Assembly: GCA_910577955.1 (NCBI GenBank)
Contig: CAJTNC010000003.1
Span: forward strand, 62,001-126,000
DNA from: an uncultured Lachnospiraceae bacterium
Lineage (GTDB): Bacteria > Bacillota > Clostridia > Lachnospirales > Lachnospiraceae
Reading direction: 5' to 3'
Length of the DNA stretch: 64,000 nt
Shown here: in pieces, positions 8,474-15,440 of the stretch
Layout: each line of letters opens with the position of its first letter
How positions within the stretch are numbered: position 1 is the stretch's first letter
The notes under the pieces: generated by a model
What the model was told of the DNA's origin: nothing
The model's database searches: none
The model's input: the letters and a program-made list of their open reading frames with translations, nothing else
Made by a program: the position numbers and the translations under genes

Positions 8474-10075
8474 ATGGAAAAACAAAAGAAAAAATTAAAA
8501 ATCGTCGGAGCGGATGCAGTGTGGTATGCCGTTTGTTTTATGTTGTTGGGCTTGATAGACCAGCGGCGCGGTAGTGCGGATGGCACAGTGCAGATGATTT
8601 TTGCGAATCTGACCGGGGTGGTGACAGCGATGCTTTTGCTGCCATCTATAAAGAAGGAATTCTGGAAGACAAAGCATGCAGGCATCTGGACGGTTGTCTG
8701 CATTCTGCTTTTGAGTGGCGGATGTATTGTCGGAAAGAGAGTTTGGCAGTATCCGGGACAGTGGTATACTGCCGTTTTGAACGTGGCATTGATTGGATAT
8801 GCGGTAGTTTATGTGATGTGGGACCGGGAAGAAATAAAGAGGGGGAACAGACTGCAGAAAGGCTGTTTTTCCATGGTTGCAGGAATGCTTCTTCTGATGC
8901 AGCTTTCTGTTCATAAAGATATATGGCCTATATGGTATTTAGGCATGTTTGGCGGATTTTATCTAATCGGAATACTGAAAGAGAAGGAAGAAGTATTTTT
9001 GAAAGGGATGTTAATAGGAATAATCTTCTGGTTTTTTGTACAGCAGACGATTGCGTTCGGATTCAGGCCTTATGACTATGTGAGGTACAGAGGATTATAC
9101 TCCGGAGAGACTCAGAACGGTCTTTTTTATATGATCGTGTTTTGTGCCTTTACGGGAATGTGGCTTTACCTCAAACAAAAGAATGGCAGACTGGTATTTA
9201 GGGTGTTATGCTTTTTGTTGTCGGCCGGAAGTGTAAGTTTTCAGATTTTGACCGGAGGAAGAGCTTCTTTTTTGGGTGTCTTTGCAGCGGCGGCAGTGGC
9301 ATACATGGCATATGATATCATTATTTTTAAAAGTTTCAAACATTGGATTTTGCAGGGAGCTGCGCTGGGGCTATGTGCGCTTTTACTGTTTCCGATTGCA
9401 TATGGTTTTGTTAGATATCTGCCCACAATTTTACATCATCCGGTTTGGTTTTTGGGGGAGTATGATGAGGAAGCCAGCGTTCGTTCTTTTGATCCTTGGA
9501 ACAGCGACCGGTATATTTCTTTTGAAACGGTGATGAACAACAATGTGGGGAGACTGCTTCGGGTTTTCGGAATCACTCTCCGGATAGAAGAGGGAGAACT
9601 GTATTTTGCCTTGCCGACGGTGATGTCTGTGCATGCGGCGGAAATCGGCGAACCCGGTGACAGCTTAGACAACCCCTTTTATTATGAGTATAAAGAAGGG
9701 AGCCTTCTGGGGGTCAGAGCGCCGATTTATCACTATTATGCAACACATTTGAATCTGATCGGGCATGAGGGAAGCGGAAGCTTCTATATGATTGGAGGAA
9801 GTTATTATGAAGTTACTGAAATAGGTCATGCCCATAATATGTTTCTTCAGATGGCATATGATTATGGAATTATTGCAGGGGGACTGTTTTTGATCTGGAA
9901 CCTCTGGTGTTTGGCGCGTCTGCTGCGCAGAAAAGACTTGACAGGTATCGTATGCGCGGCGTTTTTGGCAGCGATCCTGACGTACGGTTTTGCGGAGATG
10001 GCAGTGACGACCGGACAGATTACGTTAAGTCTCTTGTTTGTGATCTATTATTTCGGCATGCGGAAGTATGACTGA
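8474..10075 (+). CDS. O-antigen ligase/Wzy-type polymerase-like membrane protein
   Basis: A 533-residue polytopic membrane protein with about 12 hydrophobic segments. Two features fit the Wzy_C/O-antigen ligase family: the LTGGRASFLGVFAA segment near residues 258-271, and, after a large soluble loop of about 140 residues, an AHNMFLQMAYDYGIIAGG segment close to the C-terminus. Members join or polymerise undecaprenyl-linked glycans at the outer membrane face; in Gram-positives the products are teichoic-type or capsular polymers. The substrate is not evident. The 3' end overlaps the convergent polyferredoxin gene by 56 bases. Confidence 0.8.
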   Translation: MEKQKKKLKIVGADAVWYAVCFMLLGLIDQRRGSADGTVQMIFANLTGVVTAMLLLPSIKKEFWKTKHAGIWTVVCILLLSGGCIVGKRVWQYPGQWYTAVLNVALIGYAVVYVMWDREEIKRGNRLQKGCFSMVAGMLLLMQLSVHKDIWPIWYLGMFGGFYLIGILKEKEEVFLKGMLIGIIFWFFVQQTIAFGFRPYDYVRYRGLYSGETQNGLFYMIVFCAFTGMWLYLKQKNGRLVFRVLCFLLSAGSVSFQILTGGRASFLGVFAAAAVAYMAYDIIIFKSFKHWILQGAALGLCALLLFPIAYGFVRYLPTILHHPVWFLGEYDEEASVRSFDPWNSDRYISFETVMNNNVGRLLRVFGITLRIEEGELYFALPTVMSVHAAEIGEPGDSLDNPFYYEYKEGSLLGVRAPIYHYYATHLNLIGHEGSGSFYMIGGSYYEVTEIGHAHNMFLQMAYDYGIIAGGLFLIWNLWCLARLLRRKDLTGIVCAAFLAAILTYGFAEMAVTTGQITLSLLFVIYYFGMRKYD

Positions 10076-10856
10076 GGGCTTGCGGGTTGCAGCTTTCGAT
10101 ACACTCACCGCATTGAATGCATTCCGCGTCCCCCACTTTTTTGATATCCATTTTACAGTGACGCAGACAGGCGCCGCAGTGATTGCATTTTTTCTCGTCT
10201 ATACGCATGCCGAATAAGGAGATTTTGTTGAAGAGGCCGTAAAAAGCCCCTAAGGGGCACAAAAATCTGCAAAAACTGCGAAAGATAAAAACGGCGGACA
10301 CAAGAATCAGAATAAGAAGCAGCGTTTTCCAGCGGAAAAGGCTGCCTGCCATCTGTCGTAAGGGTTCATTTTTTAACAATAGCGGTATACCGCCTTCCAG
10401 CGTACCTGCAGGACAGATATATTTGCAGAAACCGGGCGCGAGGGAGACGAGCGGGATCACAATGACAAAGACCACCAATATCACATATTTCAGATAAGAA
10501 AGCTTTCTTGTAAAACTGTTCTTGGGGAGTTTTTTGGATGGAATTTTGTATAGCAGTTCCTGTATCCAGCCGAAAGGACATAAAAAGCCGCAGACTACTC
10601 GTCCGAGGAAAACGCCGAACAGCAGAAGCATTCCCAGCATATAGTAGGGGAACCTGTACTTTGAGGAGACAAGTGCTGTCTGCAGGCTGCCGAGGGGGCA
10701 GGAAAACACAGCCCCCGGACAGGAATAGCAGTTTAATCCCGGTATGCAGGCGCTCTTTAAATTTCCCTGATAGATGACGCCTTTTGCAAATCCTGTAATA
10801 TGAAAATTATATAACACTGCGCAGATGAGCTGCACCCATTTTCTTTTTCTTTTCAT
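10020..10856 (-). CDS. Membrane-bound 4Fe-4S (NapH/polyferredoxin-type) protein
   Basis: A 278-residue protein with about 5 membrane segments and a C-terminal double ferredoxin domain. Two CxxxCP loops lie at the membrane (CKYICPAG and CRFLCPLG), an arrangement typical of NapH/CcoG-like electron carriers, and a GRVVCGFLCPFGW motif sits nearer the N-terminus. The C-terminal clusters are CNHCGACLRHC and CIQCGECIESC. It probably moves electrons between the cytoplasm and extracytoplasmic thiols or quinones. I start it at ATG 10856, only 5 bases after the stop of the CXXC mini-protein; a GTG at 10880 is also possible but would overlap that gene. It is the last gene of a tlpA-like operon. Confidence 0.87.
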   Translation of the reverse strand: MKRKRKWVQLICAVLYNFHITGFAKGVIYQGNLKSACIPGLNCYSCPGAVFSCPLGSLQTALVSSKYRFPYYMLGMLLLFGVFLGRVVCGFLCPFGWIQELLYKIPSKKLPKNSFTRKLSYLKYVILVVFVIVIPLVSLAPGFCKYICPAGTLEGGIPLLLKNEPLRQMAGSLFRWKTLLLILILVSAVFIFRSFCRFLCPLGAFYGLFNKISLFGMRIDEKKCNHCGACLRHCKMDIKKVGDAECIQCGECIESCNPQALSHTSACRNNRSQTRDLT

Positions 10857-10861
10857 TTGAT

Positions 10862-11026
10862 TTACCCGATTCCTATACACTCATAGCAGATGCGGACTGC
10901 CTTGTTCTTTATGTCTGCGGGACCGTTATGGAAGATGCCGGCCATCAGCAAAAGTACCGCTGCCGTGAGAAGAACAAGACGTATGATTAAGGCGGATACG
11001 CTGGTATTCTTATTCTGTGATCTCAT
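10862..11026 (-). CDS. CD1871A family CXXC-motif membrane mini-protein
   Basis: A 54-residue protein: a basic N-terminus, one membrane helix (about residues 13-31, ALIIRLVLLTAAVLLLMAG), a short outer loop and a C-terminal ICYECIGIG with a CxxC pair at residues 47 and 50. This matches the small CD1871A family named after a Clostridioides difficile protein and known in Clostridia next to TlpA and 4Fe-4S genes. The ATG overlaps the last 17 bases of the tlpA-like gene, and the stop is 5 bases before the polyferredoxin gene, so all three are probably translationally coupled. A periplasm-side thiol relay between the two neighbours is a reasonable inference. Confidence 0.87.
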   Translation of the reverse strand: MRSQNKNTSVSALIIRLVLLTAAVLLLMAGIFHNGPADIKNKAVRICYECIGIG

Positions 11027-11600
11027 CTATTGCACCTTTATATTCCTGATATTGTGTTTCAGCGTCTGCAGCACCCACATAAATCTTTTGGATGATACCC
11101 TCGCCGTCTATGACCAGAGTGTATGGAATACCCTGAGTGGGATAGCGCATACTGACGGAACCTTCTGTGTCATAAGCGATGGGGAATGTATACCCGTTTT
11201 CTTCGATGAAAGCATCTACAGTTCCTGTATCCTCCAGACAATTCACAGCGAGAATGACCGCATCTTCCCCATATTCTGTATGAAGTTTTTCAAAAGCGGG
11301 CATCTCTCTGACGCAGGGGCCGCACCATGTCGCCCAGAAGTTTAACAGTACGACTTTTCCCTGATGTTCGGAGAGAGTAAAAGTGCTTCCATCAGCCAAA
11401 GCAGTGGTAAAATCCGGTGCGGCATCGCCTTCGGAGAGAGGATGATAGGCCACGGTTTCCGCTTGAGCAGCGGCCTCTGTTCCGGTATCCGTCTCCTCGG
11501 GCGTGTCTGTACTTTCAGCGCTGCCGCAGCCAGAGAGTGTGCAGGCAAAAAGAAAGACAGAAAGAAAGAGTAAAATCATCTTTTTTATTGTTGTTTTCAA
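11010..11600 (-). CDS. TlpA-like thioredoxin-fold lipoprotein
   Basis: A 196-residue extracytoplasmic lipoprotein of the TlpA/ResA disulfide oxidoreductase family. The signal peptide ends in the lipobox LSGC, with the lipid-bearing cysteine at residue 25, followed by an acidic flexible linker (about 27-50). The thioredoxin fold begins near 57, with the active site WCGPC at 92-96 and a cis-proline segment QGIPYTLVID near 155-164. It reduces or exchanges disulfides outside the membrane. It is the first gene of an operon with the CXXC mini-protein and the membrane ferredoxin, which could supply reducing equivalents. No ccdA-type gene is present here, so the ferredoxin protein may replace it; this is inference. 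Confidence 0.92.
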   Translation of the reverse strand: MKTTIKKMILLFLSVFLFACTLSGCGSAESTDTPEETDTGTEAAAQAETVAYHPLSEGDAAPDFTTALADGSTFTLSEHQGKVVLLNFWATWCGPCVREMPAFEKLHTEYGEDAVILAVNCLEDTGTVDAFIEENGYTFPIAYDTEGSVSMRYPTQGIPYTLVIDGEGIIQKIYVGAADAETQYQEYKGAIDEITE

Positions 11601-11678
11601 TGTGGTTCCTCCCTTTTACAAATCGTTTATTTTCTCTATCTACTATAGCAGATTTCTTGTAAAATACCAAAGCATTTT

Positions 11679-13013
11679 TTATTTCCTTTTTACTGTGAGG
11701 GGGACGTACAGCAAAATTCCCGTCGCATCCGCCAAAAACCATCCGATGGGGATCGACCACCAGATCCCGTTTACACCGATGGCGGGAACGGAGGATAAAA
11801 GGTATGCAAGAGCGACTCTGGTGCCGAGAGAGATTACTGTCAGCACAAGAGACATGCCGGGCAGATTGATGGCCCGGTAAAGTCCGTAAAGCATAAACAA
11901 AGCTCCGATGCCGAAATAGAAGATTCCAACGGTGCGCAGATAAGAGATGCCTATAGCCAACACGTCTCTCTCCTCCGGTCTGATAAACAGGAGAAGAAGA
12001 GGTTTTGCAAAGACGAAGACAAGTGCGGAAACGATCAGTGAAAAACAAAAAACGAGGGAGGCGGCAGTACGGATACCCTTCTTAATCCGCTCATTTTTCT
12101 TTGCACCGTAATTTTGGGCAATAAAAGTAGAAAAGGCGTTGCCGAAATCCTGCAGAGGCATGTAGGCGAAAGCATCGATTTTTACAGCGGCGGCAAAGGC
12201 AGCCATAACGACGGTACCGAAACTGTTGATCAAACCTTGTACCATAAGGATGCCCAGATTCATTACGGACTGCTGCAGACAGGTCAGAAGGGATGCGCCT
12301 GTAATTTCACGGAGGGTTTCTTTTGAAAAACGTCTGTTTGGCTTTTCAATCCGCATAAAAGAACACCGGAATATACAGTAGAGCCCAAGACCGATGCCGG
12401 AGAACCATTGGGCGATAATCGTTGCAAAAGCGGCGCCGGCCACTCCCAGATCTAAAGAAATGATAAAATATAGATCCAAAACAATATTGATAAATGCGGA
12501 GATCCCCAGAAAAATGAGCGGCACAAGGGAGTTGCCAAAAGCCCTCAAAACGGCGGCAAAATAATTGTAGAGGAAAGTGGCGGCAATGCCGAAAAAGATC
12601 ACAAGCAGGTATTCCCTCATCAATGAATAGGTATCCGCAGGCACGCAGAGCAGCCGCATGATCGGGTCAATAAAAAGGAAGACGGCTCCGTTGATGACCA
12701 CGGTGAGGATGGCAATCAAAAAAAAGGATACATAGAGATCCTGCTGCAGTCTCTCCTGATTTTTTTCGCCGTAACGTATGGAAAACATGGCACCGCTGCC
12801 CATGCACATCCCCAACAGGATGGAGGTCAGGAAAGTCATCAGAGAGTAAGAACTTCCGACTGCTGCCAGCGCTCCTGTGCCGAGGTATTTGCCGACGATC
12901 AGCGTATCCACCACATTGTACAACTGCTGCAGCATATTGCCGCAGATCATAGGAAACGCAAAAAGCAATAAATTTTTAGTGATTGGTCCTTCTGATAATT
13001 TGATCTGAGCCAT
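11679..13013 (-). CDS. MATE family efflux transporter
   Basis: A 444-residue membrane protein with 12 expected helices in two MatE repeats. The N-terminal GPITKNLLLFAFPMICGNMLQQLYNVVDTLIVGKYLG region (given here as the family hallmark, residues about 8-44) is typical of the NorM/DinF-like subgroup common in Clostridia. These proteins export cationic drugs or metabolites in exchange for Na+ or H+. The substrate cannot be predicted. It is transcribed alone on the minus strand, 78 bases upstream of and codirectional with the tlpA-like operon, with no clear terminator between. Confidence 0.93.
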   Translation of the reverse strand: MAQIKLSEGPITKNLLLFAFPMICGNMLQQLYNVVDTLIVGKYLGTGALAAVGSSYSLMTFLTSILLGMCMGSGAMFSIRYGEKNQERLQQDLYVSFFLIAILTVVINGAVFLFIDPIMRLLCVPADTYSLMREYLLVIFFGIAATFLYNYFAAVLRAFGNSLVPLIFLGISAFINIVLDLYFIISLDLGVAGAAFATIIAQWFSGIGLGLYCIFRCSFMRIEKPNRRFSKETLREITGASLLTCLQQSVMNLGILMVQGLINSFGTVVMAAFAAAVKIDAFAYMPLQDFGNAFSTFIAQNYGAKKNERIKKGIRTAASLVFCFSLIVSALVFVFAKPLLLLFIRPEERDVLAIGISYLRTVGIFYFGIGALFMLYGLYRAINLPGMSLVLTVISLGTRVALAYLLSSVPAIGVNGIWWSIPIGWFLADATGILLYVPLTVKRK

Positions 13014-13225
13014 AAAGAAATCCTTTGTAACGGTAATTGTATTCTAAACTTTGGCGCGGAAGCGCGTAAAATGCCCGGAGAGTTTTGATTCATTTCTTCC
13101 GGCAGTATTGTAAATATTCTAACACAGGCATAGGTGTGTTACAAGGGCGGGCTGAGAAGATGAGCGGCCGGAAAAATAGTTGAATATTGCAAAAGCGTCG
13201 CAAAATTAGAATTTCAGCTTTTTCC

Positions 13226-13254
13226 TTGCTTTTTATGCATATTTTTAGTATGAT
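13226..13254 (+). promoter_or_regulatory. Promoter for plsX-acpP-rnc-smc
   Basis: TTGCTT at 13226-13231 and TATGAT at 13249-13254 are spaced by 17 bases, 44 bases before the plsX ATG. The rest of the 285-base gap after the MATE gene shows no gene; in particular no yceD or rpmF precedes plsX. Confidence 0.7.
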
Positions 13255-13298
13255 AAAGATTACGAAATAATGGGGGTACCCTATACCAAGGAGAGCAT

Positions 13299-14324
13299 AT
13301 GTCAGAATATATTAAAGTCGCGGTAGACGCCATGGGCGGAGACAATGCGCCGGAAGTTATCGTCAAAGGCGCGATAGACGCAGTAAACGAAAGCAAAAAA
13401 GTAAAAGTATATTTAGTCGGGCGGGAGGAGATGGTAAACGCAGAGCTGGCAAAATATACTTACGATAAAAATCAGGTGGAAGTAGTACAAGCTTCGGAAG
13501 TGATTGAGACGGCGGAACCGCCGGTCATGGCAATCCGCAAAAAAAAGGATTCCTCTCTTGTCAGAGCGTTGACTATGGTAAAAGAAGGAACCTGTGACGC
13601 TTTTGTTTCGGCGGGGAGCACCGGGGCGACATTGGTTGGCGGGCAGCTTATCGTTGGCAGGCTTAAGGGCATCGAGAGACCGCCCCTCGCGCCGATGATA
13701 CCTACGGACAAAGGAGCATCCCTTTTGATCGACTGCGGCGCCAACGTGGACGCAAGACCTTCCATGCTGGTGCAGTTTGCAAAGATGGGTTCTGTCTATA
13801 TGGAGAACGTCTGCGGCATTAAGAATCCGAAGGTGGGAATTGTCAATATCGGCGCTGAGGAGGAAAAGGGGAATGCGTTGGTGAAAGAGACGTTTCCGCT
13901 TTTAAAGAACTGTCCTGATATCAACTTTATCGGCAGTGTGGAAGCGAGAGATATCCCGGCGGGAGAAGCGGATGTCATTGTCTGCGAAGCTTTTGTGGGA
14001 AATGTTGTGCTGAAGATGTATGAGGGAGTGGGTTATTCTCTGTTAAAGAAAGTGAAAAAAAATCTGATGGGCAGTTTGCGCACGAAGATTGGAGCCCTTT
14101 TAATCAAACCGGCGCTCAAGGAGGTACTCAAAGAGTTCGACCTGGAGCAGTACGGGGGAGCGCCCCTTTTAGGCTTAAAAGGACTTGTGGTAAAAACCCA
14201 CGGCAGTGCAAAAGCCGGTGAAGTGAAAAACTCTGTACTGCAGTGTGTGACATTTAAAGAGCAGAGGATCAACGAGCAGATTCAGGCAAAGCTTTGTGCG
14301 AAAGATGAGGAAGAGATCGTTTGA
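13299..14324 (+). CDS. plsX: Phosphate acyltransferase PlsX
   Basis: A 341-residue peripheral membrane enzyme that converts acyl-ACP to acyl-phosphate for phospholipid synthesis, feeding PlsY. The start VAVDAMGGDNAPEVIVKGA is the family hallmark, with GSTGATLVGG, IDCGANVDARP and EGVGYSLLKKVK segments following. Length is normal. An AAGGAG site lies 5-6 bases before ATG 13299. It is first in a run with acpP, rnc and smc, the standard Firmicutes order except that fabD and fabG are absent between plsX and acpP. Confidence 0.97.
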   Translation: MSEYIKVAVDAMGGDNAPEVIVKGAIDAVNESKKVKVYLVGREEMVNAELAKYTYDKNQVEVVQASEVIETAEPPVMAIRKKKDSSLVRALTMVKEGTCDAFVSAGSTGATLVGGQLIVGRLKGIERPPLAPMIPTDKGASLLIDCGANVDARPSMLVQFAKMGSVYMENVCGIKNPKVGIVNIGAEEEKGNALVKETFPLLKNCPDINFIGSVEARDIPAGEADVIVCEAFVGNVVLKMYEGVGYSLLKKVKKNLMGSLRTKIGALLIKPALKEVLKEFDLEQYGGAPLLGLKGLVVKTHGSAKAGEVKNSVLQCVTFKEQRINEQIQAKLCAKDEEEIV

Positions 14325-14371
14325 ATTCCCGCAGACGGGAGAAATAATTTCTGCGAGATACGGGGGGAAAA

Positions 14372-14602
14372 ATGGAATTTGAAAAGGTATGTAAGAGCAT
14401 TGCGGAGGTTTTGAACGTTGATCCCGCAGAGATCAGGCCGGAGACTACTTTTTTAGAGGATCTGGGGGCGGATTCCCTTGATATTTATCAGATTATCATG
14501 AAAATTGAAGAGGAGTTTGAGATAAGGATCGACGAAAAAGACGTGGAACATATCAGGACGGTGGCGGAAGCAACTCGGTTGATTACAAGCAGGCGCTGCT
14601 GA
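14372..14602 (+). CDS. acpP: Acyl carrier protein
   Basis: A 76-residue four-helix carrier protein. The phosphopantetheine attachment serine is S35 in LGADSLDIYQ; the usual residues after DSLD are xVE, so IYQ is a mild deviation. It carries fatty acyl chains as thioesters and hands them to PlsX, encoded just upstream. A phosphopantetheinyl transferase able to activate carrier proteins is encoded at 52281-52934. A GGGG site precedes the ATG. Confidence 0.93.
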   Translation: MEFEKVCKSIAEVLNVDPAEIRPETTFLEDLGADSLDIYQIIMKIEEEFEIRIDEKDVEHIRTVAEATRLITSRRC

Positions 14603-14667
14603 TATAAAGAAAAGATGTGATCATGTCGTGCAGGAAACATGAGTCAGACATATATTCATAAGTTTAG

Positions 14668-14691
14668 GAAAGCCCTTGTCAAAGGGCTTTC
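14668..14691 (+). terminator. Hairpin between acpP and rnc (weak terminator or attenuator)
   Basis: A perfect 10-bp stem (GAAAGCCCTT / AAGGGCTTTC) with a GTCA loop. No T run follows, so it probably acts as a processing or partial-termination element within the operon rather than a full stop. Confidence 0.5.
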
Positions 14692-14727
14692 TGTGCGGTG
14701 ATTACGAAGAGACTGCAGAGGGAGAAA

Positions 14728-15420
14728 ATGACAAATAATACTTATACGGTGGAAAGGTTAGAGGGCAGGATAGGTTATATTTTTCAGAATAAGGATCTGA
14801 TCAGACAGGCGCTTACCCACAGTTCTTACGCAAATGAAAGAAAGATCAACAAAATTAAAGATTATGAAAGGGTTGAATTTCTGGGAGATGCGGTGCTTGA
14901 ACTTGTGACAAGCGAATTTCTGTATGGAAAGCACGAAGAAATGCCGGAGGGAGTGCTGTCTCGAACGAGAGCAGCAATGGTCTGCGAACCGTCTCTTGCG
15001 GCCTGTGCAAGAGACCTTGAAGTGGATCGTTATATCCTGCTCGGGAAAGGCGAGGAGATGACCGGAGGCAGAGGCAGGGATTCCATCGTGTCCGACGTGA
15101 TGGAGGCTCTGATTGGCGCCATTTATCTGGACGGCGGCTTTGAGAGTGCAAAAGCATTTATCCGCCGCTTCATTCTGGAGGATATGGAGCATAAAGCGCT
15201 GTTTTATGATGCCAAATCCATTTTGCAGGAGGAAGTACAAAAAAACGGCGGAGACGTCCGCTATGTGCTGAAGGCAGAGAGCGGACCGGAGCATGACAAG
15301 ACCTTTGATGTAGAAGTATATCAGGGAGAAAGACTGCTTGGAAGGGGAAGCGGCCACAACAAGAAAAAGGCGGAACAGCAGGCGGCCTATGAGGCATTAC
15401 TGTTACTGCGGAAAAAATAA
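14728..15420 (+). CDS. rnc: Ribonuclease III
   Basis: A 230-residue double-strand-specific endonuclease that processes rRNA precursors and some mRNAs. The catalytic domain carries the signature ERVEFLGDAVLEL near residues 43-55 and the second acidic cluster SDVMEALIGAIYLD near 113-126. The C-terminal dsRNA-binding domain (about 155-230) ends with GSGHNKKKAEQQAAYEALL. I prefer ATG 14728, which has GGGAG 4-5 bases upstream, over an in-frame GTG at 14698. It lies 20 bases before smc, its usual neighbour. Confidence 0.97.
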   Translation: MTNNTYTVERLEGRIGYIFQNKDLIRQALTHSSYANERKINKIKDYERVEFLGDAVLELVTSEFLYGKHEEMPEGVLSRTRAAMVCEPSLAACARDLEVDRYILLGKGEEMTGGRGRDSIVSDVMEALIGAIYLDGGFESAKAFIRRFILEDMEHKALFYDAKSILQEEVQKNGGDVRYVLKAESGPEHDKTFDVEVYQGERLLGRGSGHNKKKAEQQAAYEALLLLRKK

Positions 15421-15440
15421 GGTTCGGAGAATGAGGGTTT

